DNA from: Streptomyces klenkii
GTDB lineage: Bacteria; Actinomycetota; Actinomycetes; Streptomycetales; Streptomycetaceae
Direction: 5' to 3'
Length of the DNA: 64,000 bases
Assembly: GCF_003626645.1 (NCBI RefSeq)
Contig: NZ_RBAM01000001.1
Location: 62,001 to 126,000, forward strand
This document shows positions 1 through 7,415 of the stretch, in pieces (position 1 is the stretch's first letter; each line of letters starts with the position of its first letter). The notes under the pieces were generated by a model that was not told the origin of the DNA, ran no database searches, and saw nothing but the letters and a program-made list of their open reading frames with translations. The translations under genes were made by a program, and so were the position numbers.

Positions 1-635
1 TCACCGGCCCGGACCGCGACCAGCCCGATGCGCGGCCGGTTCACCGTCACCACCCGGATCAGGCCCAGGTAGCGGTCCGGTGCCGCGGCCACCGCGTACT
101 TCGACGGATCGACGATGGTGTCGCCTTCGGGGCGGGGAATGACCTCCGCGGGCATCGACCGCCACCCGACGGTCGCCTCGACTTCGTCACGGATCGCGCG
201 GTCCACCGCCCGCAGCAGACCCTCGTCCGCCTGACCGGCGGGCACGATCGTCACGCCCGGAGGCGGCAGGACCGCTTCGAGCCCCGTGACCCGCGGGCTG
301 GTCGGCACGGCGTACTCCCACTCGCGGCGCCGGACCGTGAATCCGGCCCGCTGCCAGGCGGCCGTCAGCTCGGCGTCGGCTTCGTCGACCACCGTGTACA
401 GCGGGGCCGACAGCTCGGCCAGCATTGCCTCGGCGAGCTGGTTGAAGGCGGCGTCGTGCCAGGCGTCGATGCTGACGAACAAGCGACCGTCGGGCCGGTA
501 CTCCGCATATCCGCGGCCGACCACCAGGTCGTCATCCAGTGCGTGCCATTGCCTGTCCGCGACGCGCGTGACCGTCACCGCGTTCTCGCTCAGGCCGGAT
601 GAGAAAGGCTTCGTGTTCAAAGGCTTCGTGTTCAT
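1..635 (-). CDS. GNAT-family N-acetyltransferase (3' end outside window)
   Basis: At least 211 codons are present and the frame is still open at the left edge, so the C-terminus is missing. I translated it on the minus strand from ATG at 635-633. This ATG is preceded by GGAAGG about 8 bases upstream, a good ribosome-binding site. The product has a two-lobed GNAT-like look: an N-terminal half with YAEYRPDGRLFVSID and AWQRAGFTVRRREWEY (the end of a degenerate acetyltransferase repeat), and a second half that begins around TGLEAVLPPPGVTIVPA and reaches the acetyl-CoA-binding strand (LIRVVTVNRPRIGLVAVRAG) where the window ends. The first ten residues contain an exact 15-bp duplication (NTKPL/NTKPF). 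Upstream lie a hairpin and a 17-residue leader ORF, suggesting translation-coupled or attenuation control. The family assignment is fair; the substrate is unknown. Confidence 0.72.
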   Translation of the reverse strand, partial: MNTKPLNTKPFSSGLSENAVTVTRVADRQWHALDDDLVVGRGYAEYRPDGRLFVSIDAWHDAAFNQLAEAMLAELSAPLYTVVDEADAELTAAWQRAGFTVRRREWEYAVPTSPRVTGLEAVLPPPGVTIVPAGQADEGLLRAVDRAIRDEVEATVGWRSMPAEVIPRPEGDTIVDPSKYAVAAAPDRYLGLIRVVTVNRPRIGLVAVRAG

Positions 636-647
636 CGGAATTTCCTT

Positions 648-678
648 CCAGGAGTGCCTCGATAGCAGGCGCTCCTGG
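648..678 (-). promoter_or_regulatory. Hairpin overlapping the GNAT ribosome-binding site
   Basis: The arms CCAGGAG (648-654) and CTCCTGG (672-678) are perfect inverted repeats, with a further four pairs inside (GCCT/AGGC). On the minus strand the hairpin sits between the leader peptide stop (691) and the GNAT start (635). Its 3' arm ends in the GG of the GGAAGG ribosome-binding site, so folding could limit initiation. Function is inferred. Confidence 0.5.
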
Positions 679-690
679 CGACACCGAACG

Positions 691-744
691 TCAGCCGCCG
701 GACCGTGACGGAGTGAGGGAGCACCCATGGGTAACTGCGTTCAC
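691..744 (-). CDS. Putative 17-residue leader peptide upstream of GNAT gene
   Basis: A GTG-initiated reading frame encodes MNAVTHGCSLTPSRSGG followed by TGA. It is preceded by a near-ideal ribosome-binding site (GGGAGGTG, about 6 bases before GTG), stronger than that of most genes in the window. It ends 55 bases before the GNAT start, with a hairpin in between. This layout (strong-RBS leader, hairpin, regulated gene) is that of translational or transcriptional attenuators controlling antibiotic-resistance-type genes. There is no homology evidence; the call rests on the ribosome-binding site and position. Confidence 0.5.
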   Translation of the reverse strand: MNAVTHGCSLTPSRSGG

Positions 745-846
745 GGTGCTCACCTCCCTACGACGATTTCACGGTCCACCGCGAAAGTAGCAACGGGGTG
801 CTGCCTCGCTCAAATCCTTTTACGAGCTCTCAGGCCGGGGAGCACG

Positions 847-1893
847 TCAAGCCGTGACCCAGGTGCCGGTCACCGCCACCGTGGTGACGCCGGGGCCGAA
901 GGCGATGACCAGGCCCTGGTCTCCGGGGTGCGGCGGGTCGGCGAAGGTCTGCTCCAGGACGTCGAGGACGACCACGCTCGCGGTGTTGCCCCGCCGGGCG
1001 AGGGAGTTCTCGCTGAGCTCGAACATCGCAAGCGGAATGCCCAGCCCCTTGCTCACCTCGTACATGATCCGGGGGCCGCCCGTGTGGCTGATGAGGAAGT
1101 CGGGCTGCGGCGCGAGGACGGACGTGTTGGCGCGCAGCCACTTGTCGAGGAGCGGCATCGACTCGGCCACGACGCGGGATATCCGCGGGTTGGTGTCGAA
1201 GTGGAAGCCGAGTTCGTCGACGTCGTAGGAGATGTGCCGCAGCGTGTCCGGGGCGAGGTCCTCGTAGGCGGCGTCGAGCCGCAGTCCGGGCCGGTCGTCG
1301 CGGACCACGCAGGCCGCGGCCGCGTCGCCGAAGAGGGCGGTCGAGACGAACGACGCGATGCGGTCGTCGCCCGGCTGGTAGGAGAGGGAGCACAGTTCGA
1401 CCGCGACGACCAGGGTGACGGATCCCGGGTGGGCCAGGGACAGTTCCCGGGCGCGCGCGAGCGCGTACGCCCCGCCGGCACAGCCGACCTGGGTGAAGGC
1501 CAGCCGCCGGGCGTCGCGCCGTAGCCCGAGCCGGCCCGCGATGCAGGCGTCCAGCCCGGGGAGGAGGTAGCCGGTGCACGAGACCAGCACGAGGTGGTCC
1601 ACCTCGTCCGGCGTGGTGTCCGCTTGCGCGAGGGCGCGTTCCGCGGCGCCGGCGCCCAGCGCGGTGCCGGCCGTGGCGTAGCGGCGCATGCGTTCGCCGA
1701 AGGTTCTCGGGCGCGTCACGGTGTCGAAGGGGTCTATGAGCGATCTGGTGCGTACTGAGGTGTTGCGCATGAGGCCGAGGGCGGACCGGATCCTGGGGTG
1801 GCCGGCGTGCAGCTTCGCCATGTGGGCCACGACCTCGTCGAGCGTGGCGGAGTGCTCGGGCAGGCTTAAGGCGGGACGGCAGACGATGGACAT
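847..1893 (-). CDS. Type III polyketide synthase, RppA (tetrahydroxynaphthalene synthase)-like
   Basis: This 348-residue protein has the chalcone synthase fold and conserved triad: Cys138 (FTQVGCAGG), His270 (LISHTGGPR) and Asn303 (RRGNTAS), the same numbering as in Streptomyces RppA/THNS. Cys106 (VSCTGY) and Cys168 (ELCSL), both near the THNS cavity, are also present, whereas the RppA Cys at 171 is Ser here. RppA enzymes condense five malonyl-CoA to 1,3,6,8-tetrahydroxynaphthalene, a melanin-like pigment precursor; germicidin- or alkylresorcinol-type specificity is not excluded. Start chosen at ATG 1893 because GAGGAG lies 5-6 bases upstream and the sequence then aligns with RppA N-termini. 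Codon 9 is TTA (1869-1867), so expression probably needs the bldA tRNA. None of the usual partners (P450, quinone-forming monooxygenase) is adjacent. Confidence 0.85.
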   Translation of the reverse strand: MSIVCRPALSLPEHSATLDEVVAHMAKLHAGHPRIRSALGLMRNTSVRTRSLIDPFDTVTRPRTFGERMRRYATAGTALGAGAAERALAQADTTPDEVDHLVLVSCTGYLLPGLDACIAGRLGLRRDARRLAFTQVGCAGGAYALARARELSLAHPGSVTLVVAVELCSLSYQPGDDRIASFVSTALFGDAAAACVVRDDRPGLRLDAAYEDLAPDTLRHISYDVDELGFHFDTNPRISRVVAESMPLLDKWLRANTSVLAPQPDFLISHTGGPRIMYEVSKGLGIPLAMFELSENSLARRGNTASVVVLDVLEQTFADPPHPGDQGLVIAFGPGVTTVAVTGTWVTA

Positions 1894-2064
1894 GCTTCTC
1901 CTCGCTCCGGCATCGGAAAGATCAAGCTCTGCGAGCGAGCCAACCACGGGCGATCGGCCACGTCACCCGACGAAGGGTTACAAGATCTTTACGGTGGTGC
2001 GTCCGCGCTCGGCCGGGCGTTAATCCAGTGGCAAATTACGCGGTCAGTGGCTTGGATACGCCCC

Positions 2065-2913
2065 GTGAACTCTGCTAATGATGATGATCGTCGCGAACTG
2101 CCGGCCCGGATCGAGCAGTACTACGACGCGGTGCCCCGGTCGGGCGCCCGCGCCGAGGACTTCGGGCCGTTGACCCTGTTCGTGCGGGAGGGCCGGGGCT
2201 GGCCCTTCTACGCGCGCCCCGCGCTCGGGTGGTCCGGGCCGGTGAGCGCCGGCAACGTGGCCCGGGTCCGCGCCCGGCAGCGCGAACTGGGCATCCCGGA
2301 GAGCTTCGAGTGGGTCGCCGAGACCACTCCTGCGCTGCGGGCCGCGGCCGAGGAGGCGGGGCTCACGGTGCACGAGCACCCCCTGATGGCGCTCGGCCCG
2401 GACGCGCCGCCGCTCGCCCTTCCCGAGCCGGCCGCCGGCCTGGAGCTGCGGATCGTCGGGCCGGAGGATCCCGTGTTGCCGAGCGCGCTGGCCGTCCCCC
2501 ACCTGGCCTTCGCCGACCCCGGAACCCGTACCGGCACGGCCGGCACGGCGGAACTGCGCGAGGCGACGCGCGCCGTCGCCGCGGACGGGTCGGTGGAACA
2601 GATGGCGGCCCGCATCCGGGCCGGGCTGACGTGTGTTGCCGCAGTGGTCGAGGACGGCCTGGCGCTGTGCTCCGGCCAGCACCAGCCCGTCGGGCCGGTC
2701 AGCGAGATCGTCGCGGTGGGCACCCTGCCGGCGGCGCGCCGCCGCGGCCTCGGGCAGGCGGTCACGGCGGCGCTGCTGGCCGACGCCCGGTCGCGGGGCG
2801 CCGGGACGGTCTTCCTGTCGGCGGGCGACGAGGACGTCGCCCGGATCTACGGCCGCCTCGGCTTCCGCCGCGTGGCCACGGCCCTGATCGCCGAACCGCC
2901 GGCCGGGGAGTAG
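2065..2913 (+). CDS. GNAT-family N-acetyltransferase
   Basis: About 282 residues, with a C-terminal GNAT domain. The acetyl-CoA pyrophosphate-binding motif (PAARRRGLGQAV) is clear, followed by the typical C-terminal strand pair (VFLSAGDEDVARIYGRLGFRRV). The N-terminal half is a divergent GNAT-like lobe, so this is a double-domain member. The gene is transcribed divergently from the type III PKS across about 170 bases. Two in-frame GTG starts are possible (2047 and 2065); neither has a strong ribosome-binding site and 2065 is chosen because GGA precedes it at a usable distance. It converges with the gene ending at 2956. Substrate unknown. Confidence 0.75.
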   Translation: MNSANDDDRRELPARIEQYYDAVPRSGARAEDFGPLTLFVREGRGWPFYARPALGWSGPVSAGNVARVRARQRELGIPESFEWVAETTPALRAAAEEAGLTVHEHPLMALGPDAPPLALPEPAAGLELRIVGPEDPVLPSALAVPHLAFADPGTRTGTAGTAELREATRAVAADGSVEQMAARIRAGLTCVAAVVEDGLALCSGQHQPVGPVSEIVAVGTLPAARRRGLGQAVTAALLADARSRGAGTVFLSAGDEDVARIYGRLGFRRVATALIAEPPAGE

Positions 2914-2955
2914 AGGGCCTCCCCGCCCGGCTCCTCGGGATCCCTGCCGCCCTCG

Positions 2956-3384
2956 TCAGCCGAGGGGCCCACAGAGGGCCGTGAGGACGGGGGCGGCGGC
3001 CAGGGCGAGGAGGGCCCAGGCGGTGAGGACCCGGCGGGAGGCCCGGGCGGGGGAGGCGGACGCGGCCGGCCGGAGCGCCGACCAGCAGCGTTCCGTCTCC
3101 CGCCGCTCCCGGGCGAGTTCCGCGCGGGCCCGGGACCGCAGCAGGATTCCCGCCGCGACGCCGCCTCCCGCCACGGCGCACAGCGCCGGCCACGGCACCG
3201 GGGTGAGCAGCAGCAGGCCGACCGCGGCGAAGGCCGTCCACGCGGTGACGCAAGCCCAGGCGGTGAGCCGCCGGGAGCGCGGGCGGTCGTCGCCGGCACG
3301 GAGGTCCGCGACCGCGGGCAGGTACCAGGTGCTGCCCGAGAGGCAGACCGCCAGCGCGCCGACCGCCAGGACGGTGTGGGACAT
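2956..3384 (-). CDS. Small four-helix membrane protein downstream of ctaD
   Basis: A 142-residue protein starting at ATG 3384 with GGAG seven bases upstream. It has about four hydrophobic segments (roughly residues 3-21, 40-62, 65-83 and 118-139) joined by Arg-rich loops, including RAELARERRETERCW between the third and fourth. It follows ctaD by 44 bases on the same strand, so the two are probably cotranscribed. It does not resemble a canonical oxidase subunit II, III or IV by eye, and no function is assigned. A role in oxidase assembly or as a small accessory subunit is only suggested by position. Confidence 0.7.
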   Translation of the reverse strand: MSHTVLAVGALAVCLSGSTWYLPAVADLRAGDDRPRSRRLTAWACVTAWTAFAAVGLLLLTPVPWPALCAVAGGGVAAGILLRSRARAELARERRETERCWSALRPAASASPARASRRVLTAWALLALAAAPVLTALCGPLG

Positions 3385-3428
3385 GTGCGCTCTCCTGGGG
3401 ATCAGGGGGGGAGGGGCGGTACAGGGGG

Positions 3429-5120
3429 TCAGCGGGGGCCGTGCTGCGCCGTTTCGAGTGCGGCGACTTCGGGGTGGTGCAGGTCGAACGCCGGGGATTC
3501 GGAGCGGATGCGCGGCAACGCACGGAAGTTGTGGCGCGGCGGCGGGCAGGAAGTGGCCCATTCCAGGGAGCGGCCGTAGCCCCACGGGTCGTCGGCCCCG
3601 ACCTTCTTGCCGTACTTGGCGGTCTTCCAGATGTTGTACATGAACGGCAGGATCGACAGGCCCAGCAGGAAGGAGCTGATGGTCGAGATGGTGTTGAGTG
3701 CGGTGAAGCCGTCGGCCGCCAGGTAGTCCGCGTAGCGGCGCGGCATGCCCTCGGCGCCCAGCCAGTGCTGCACGAGGAACGTGCCGTGGAATCCCACGGT
3801 GAGCGTCCAGAACGTGATTTTGCCGAGCTTCTCGTCCAGCATCTTGCCCGTGAACTTCGGCCACCAGAAGTGGAATCCGGCGAACATCGCGTAGACGACC
3901 GTGCCGAAGAGCGTGTAATGGAAGTGCGCGACGACGAAGTACGAGTCGGAGACGTGGAAGTCCAGCGGGGGCGCGGCCAGGATGACGCCGGTCAGACCAC
4001 CGAAGGTGAAGGTGATCAGGAAGCCGGTGGCCCACAGCATCGGGGTCTCGAAGGACAGCGAGCCCTTCCACATGGTGCCGATCCAGTTGAAGAACTTCAC
4101 ACCGGTCGGGACCGCGATCAGGAACGTCATGAAAGCGAAGAAGGGCAGCAGCACGCCACCCGTGACGTACATGTGGTGCGCCCACACCGTCACGGACAGG
4201 CCGGCGATCGAGATCGTGGCCGCGATCAGGCCCCAGTAGCCGAACATCGGCTTGCGGGAGAAGACCGGGATGACCTCGGACACGATGCCGAAGAACGGCA
4301 GCGCCAGCACGTAGACCTCCGGATGGCCGAAGAACCAGAACAGGTGCTGCCACAGCAGCGCGCCGCCGTTGGCCGGGTCGAAGACGTGCGAGCCGAATTT
4401 GCGGTCCATTTCCAGGGCGAACAGCGCGGCCGCCAGCACCGGGAACACCAGGAGGATGAGGACGGCGGTCAGCAGCACGTTCCAGGTGAAGACCGGCATG
4501 CGGAACATCGTCATGCCGGGCGCGCGCATGCAGATGATGGTGGTGATGAAATTGACGGCACCGAGGATGGAGCCGAAGCCGGACAGGGCCACCCCCATGA
4601 TCCACATGTCGGCGCCGACGCCGGGGGAGTGCACCGCGTCCGACAGCGGCGCGTACGCGAACCAGCCGAAGTCCGCGGCGCCCTGCGGGGTGAGGAAGCC
4701 GGCCGCGGCCGTCAGGGAGCCGAACAGGAAGAGCCAGTAGGCCAGCATGTTCAGCCGGGGGAACGCCACGTCGGGCGCGCCGATCTGCAACGGCATCAGC
4801 CAGTTCGCGAACCCGGTGAACAGCGGCATCGCGAAGAGCAGCAGCATCACCGAACCGTGCATCGTGAAGGCCTGGTTGAACTGCTCGTTCGACAGGATCT
4901 GCGTTCCGGGCCGGGCGAGCTCCGCCCGCATGAGCAGGGCCATGAGGCCGCCGATGAGGAAGAACGCGAACGCCGAGACGAGGTAGAGCGTCCCGATCTT
5001 CTTGTGGTCGGTGGTCGTCAGCCACTCCACCACCGTGCTGCGGGGCGCCTTGACGGCCCTTCCGCCGGCCGTGGGGCGCCCGTCCGCGGACACCCTCCCC
5101 TTCGTACCCACCGTGTCCAC
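3429..5120 (-). CDS. ctaD: Cytochrome c oxidase subunit I (aa3-type), solitary copy
   Basis: This 563-residue multi-pass protein is the catalytic subunit of the terminal oxidase, reducing O2 to water and pumping protons in the cell membrane. The heme and copper ligands are visible: FTMHGS (heme a), [10 protein letters not shown] with the CuB His and cross-linked Tyr, VWAHHMY (two CuB His), and AHFHYTLFG (heme a3 and heme a). GTG start at 5120, with GGAGGT nine bases upstream. The N-terminal 30 residues are a Gly/Arg-rich extension. No ctaC, ctaE or qcr genes lie nearby, unlike the usual respiratory operon. This is therefore likely an extra ctaD paralog, followed only by a small membrane protein. 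Confidence 0.95.
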   Translation of the reverse strand: MDTVGTKGRVSADGRPTAGGRAVKAPRSTVVEWLTTTDHKKIGTLYLVSAFAFFLIGGLMALLMRAELARPGTQILSNEQFNQAFTMHGSVMLLLFAMPLFTGFANWLMPLQIGAPDVAFPRLNMLAYWLFLFGSLTAAAGFLTPQGAADFGWFAYAPLSDAVHSPGVGADMWIMGVALSGFGSILGAVNFITTIICMRAPGMTMFRMPVFTWNVLLTAVLILLVFPVLAAALFALEMDRKFGSHVFDPANGGALLWQHLFWFFGHPEVYVLALPFFGIVSEVIPVFSRKPMFGYWGLIAATISIAGLSVTVWAHHMYVTGGVLLPFFAFMTFLIAVPTGVKFFNWIGTMWKGSLSFETPMLWATGFLITFTFGGLTGVILAAPPLDFHVSDSYFVVAHFHYTLFGTVVYAMFAGFHFWWPKFTGKMLDEKLGKITFWTLTVGFHGTFLVQHWLGAEGMPRRYADYLAADGFTALNTISTISSFLLGLSILPFMYNIWKTAKYGKKVGADDPWGYGRSLEWATSCPPPRHNFRALPRIRSESPAFDLHHPEVAALETAQHGPR

Positions 5121-5236
5121 TGGTCGGGGACCTCCGCTCTCGTACTGCTGAAGACGGCGGCCGGGAAGGGCTGATCCGGGAGTCCGGGGGTCCGGGGTCC
5201 GGGGAGGGGGGGCTCCTCCCGGCCGCTGTCACATGA

Positions 5237-5782
5237 TCAGCCGAGGCGTGCGGGTGCCGGAGGGGCCGGACAGGCCCTGGACCTGGGGCCATTGGTCCCG
5301 GAGGGCGCGGCCCCGGGCTCGCGGACGGCGCCGGCCGGCCAGAAGACCGTCACCGGGATGCCGCGGGCGCGGGCGTAGGCCACGAGGTGCGCCGTGGCGT
5401 CCCGGCCGTCGGACGGCGAGCCGTCCCAGAGCGCCACCACCTGCCGGCACGACCTGATGAGCTGCTCGTCGGCGCTCACGGAGGCGTCGCGGTCGGCCGG
5501 GTCGTACGGCAGCAGGAGCACGTGCTCGGCCAGCACCAGCAACTCGCCGGCCGCGGTCCGGTCGTACGGGGGGAGCGCGGCCGCGCCCGGCGCCGGCGCG
5601 GGCAGCAGCACGACGAGCTTGCGGCCCGCCTCGCGCACGGCCCGCCCCACGACCACGGGCAGGCCCGCTCCGGCACGCACCAGAACCGACGCCCCGGTGG
5701 TGCAGCGCTCCAGCAGATGGCGCAGTTCGGCGGCGAGCGACGTGCCCGCGGCCAGGTCCCGGTGCCCCACCACAGCGATCAC
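5237..5782 (-). CDS. SLOG/Rossmann-fold protein of unknown function
   Basis: A 181-residue soluble protein, GTG start at 5782 with GGAG seven bases upstream. It begins MIAVVGHRDL, the glycine-containing first strand of a Rossmann-like nucleotide-binding fold. It ends with VVALWDGSPSDGRDATAHLV and YARARGIPVTVFWPAGAVR, a pattern seen in SLOG/LOG-like nucleotide-sensing or nucleoside-processing proteins. The last 25 or so residues are Pro/Ala-rich and probably disordered. It shares its upstream region with the divergent phosphatase gene. The fold call is moderate; a substrate or ligand cannot be given. Confidence 0.65.
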   Translation of the reverse strand: MIAVVGHRDLAAGTSLAAELRHLLERCTTGASVLVRAGAGLPVVVGRAVREAGRKLVVLLPAPAPGAAALPPYDRTAAGELLVLAEHVLLLPYDPADRDASVSADEQLIRSCRQVVALWDGSPSDGRDATAHLVAYARARGIPVTVFWPAGAVREPGAAPSGTNGPRSRACPAPPAPARLG

Positions 5783-5832
5783 CAGTCGACTCCGTTCTCT
5801 CGATTCACTTCAACTTGGTCGGTTCACTTGGC

Positions 5833-5856
5833 GCAGGGATTGATGCAGGGATTGAT
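5833..5856. repeat. 12-bp tandem direct repeat in divergent promoter region
   Basis: GCAGGGATTGAT occurs twice head to tail, and a related ATTGATTGCAGGGA follows at about 5875-5888. It lies between divergent genes starting at 5782 (minus) and 6070 (plus), so it may be an operator, but no known regulator motif is recognised. Confidence 0.5.
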
Positions 5857-6069
5857 GCCGGGCCTGATGTCGCGGATTGATTGCAGGGACGGCACACCCG
5901 GCCGCCCCGCCAGAAGATCGTCCGCAGTGCCCGGCCGGAAAGGGCCGAACGGCCCTGATCACCGTGACGGGCGGCCGTCAGCGTCCGCGCACCGGCCCGT
6001 GGCGGGCGGCACGGCCCGTGAACACGCGGTTGAGTGGACTGGCGGGGCGCCGCGGAGCAGCCTGGAGTC

Positions 6070-7230
6070 ATGGGCTCGCTCATCCGCTCACCTCCCCGGC
6101 CGGATGCGGGCACCCTCGGACGGGGCCTGTTCACGCTGGGGCAGTGCCTGCCGTTCGCGCTCGCCCTGGTCGTGGTGGGCATCGAGTTCTCGCCCGCCCA
6201 CTTCCTGTACACCGGCCCGATCCTCACCGCGACGCCGGCGCTGGCCGCCGTGACCATGGGCCCCAGAGGCACCCTCGCCGCGGCGGCGCTCGCGGTGCTC
6301 GTGAGCGTGTGCACCGCGACGTACAACCAGGCGTGGGGCAGCCAGCAGGTCTACACCAACTTCCTGGCGCTGTTCCTGGTGTCGGTCGCGAGCATCACGA
6401 CGAGTAGCGCCGTGCGCACGCGCAGGCAGAACGAGCTGGAACAAGTGCGCCGCATCGCCACGGCGGCCCAGGAGGTCATCCTGCGGCCCGTGCCCGACCG
6501 GCTCGGCACGGTCCGCGCCGCCAGCCTGTACCTGGCGGCCGAGAAGGGCGCGCAGATCGGCGGCGACCTCTACGAAGCCGTGCAGACCCGGTACGGGATC
6601 CGCCTGCTTGTCGGGGACGTCCGCGGCAAGGGCCTGCCCGCCGTGCGCGCCGCCGCGGCCGTACTGGGCGCCTTCCGGGAGGCCGTGCACTACGAGGACG
6701 ACCTGGCGGAGGTCATGGACCACTGCATGGCCTCGCTGCGGCGGGAGTGCGCCGTACCGGGCGCGTTCAGCGAGGAGGCGCTGGCGGAGGGATTCGTCAC
6801 CGCGCTCGTGGCCCAGGTGCCGGACGACCCCGTCGTCGAGATCGTCAACCGGGGCCACCCGCCCCCGCTCCTGCTGCACAAGGGCGAGGCGCGGACCCTC
6901 ATGCCCGCCTCGCCGCAGCCGCCGCTCGGCCTGGAGGACCTCGTCATCGGCATCTCCGAGGCGGAGACCTTTCCCTTCGGCCCCGGCGACCGCCTGCTCC
7001 TGCACACCGACGGCGTGATCGAAGCTCGCGACCGCGACGACGGGTTCTTCCCCTTGGCCGCGGCCATGGAAGCGGTCCACCTCCGCGCCCGCGACCCGGA
7101 GGAGTTCCTCGACGGGCTGCACGAGGAGCTGCTCCGGCACACCGAGGGCCGTCTGGCCGACGACGCGGCGATGCTCCTCATCGACCGGTACGAGGAGGAA
7201 GGCCATCCCGGCGGCGCGGTGGCCGACTGA
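6070..7230 (+). CDS. Membrane-anchored PP2C/SpoIIE-type serine phosphatase
   Basis: About 386 residues. The N-terminal third carries three or four hydrophobic segments (FALALVVVGIEFSPAHFL, TPALAAVTMG, LAAAALAVLVSVCTA, NFLALFLVSVASI). A SpoIIE phosphatase domain follows, with the metal-binding motifs GGDLYEAV, GDVRGKGLPA, NRGHPPPLLL, LLLHTDGVIEARD and DDAAMLLID. Such enzymes dephosphorylate anti-sigma-factor antagonists in Streptomyces partner-switching stress signalling. ATG 6070 is preferred over an upstream in-frame GTG at 6034 because it begins just before the membrane region and follows GGAG closely. There is no kinase or antagonist gene adjacent, so the partner is unknown. Confidence 0.88.
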   Translation: MGSLIRSPPRPDAGTLGRGLFTLGQCLPFALALVVVGIEFSPAHFLYTGPILTATPALAAVTMGPRGTLAAAALAVLVSVCTATYNQAWGSQQVYTNFLALFLVSVASITTSSAVRTRRQNELEQVRRIATAAQEVILRPVPDRLGTVRAASLYLAAEKGAQIGGDLYEAVQTRYGIRLLVGDVRGKGLPAVRAAAAVLGAFREAVHYEDDLAEVMDHCMASLRRECAVPGAFSEEALAEGFVTALVAQVPDDPVVEIVNRGHPPPLLLHKGEARTLMPASPQPPLGLEDLVIGISEAETFPFGPGDRLLLHTDGVIEARDRDDGFFPLAAAMEAVHLRARDPEEFLDGLHEELLRHTEGRLADDAAMLLIDRYEEEGHPGGAVAD

Positions 7231-7245
7231 CACCGCGGTGCTAAG

Positions 7246-7291
7246 GGGCCGGCTGTCCGTACGGGTCGGGCCGGCTGTCCGTACGGGTCGG
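7246..7291. repeat. 22-bp tandem repeat before the patatin gene
   Basis: Two copies of a 22-bp unit containing CCGGCTGTCCGTACGGGTC lie in tandem, followed by a partial third (GTACGGATCGGCC). The repeat fills the gap between the phosphatase stop (7230) and the patatin start (7416). It may form GTACGG-based pairings; role unknown. Confidence 0.55.
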
Positions 7292-7415
7292 CCGTCGTAC
7301 GGATCGGCCCCGGTACGGAAATCACCCGACTGCCCGGGCGACGATCAGGCCCGCCGCAACGGCAGCGTGCTGAGCTGGGAGCGCGCAGAGGCCGGGCGAG
7401 CGCCAGGGAGAGATC

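Noticed and set aside
2026..2051. CAGTGGC direct repeat between the type III PKS and GNAT genes
   Set aside because: Two copies 19 bases apart are weak evidence and one overlaps a possible start codon.
2956..5292. 778-codon minus-strand frame spanning ctaD and the small membrane protein
   Set aside because: Only its last 142 codons are real (the small membrane protein); the rest is an out-of-frame reading of ctaD.
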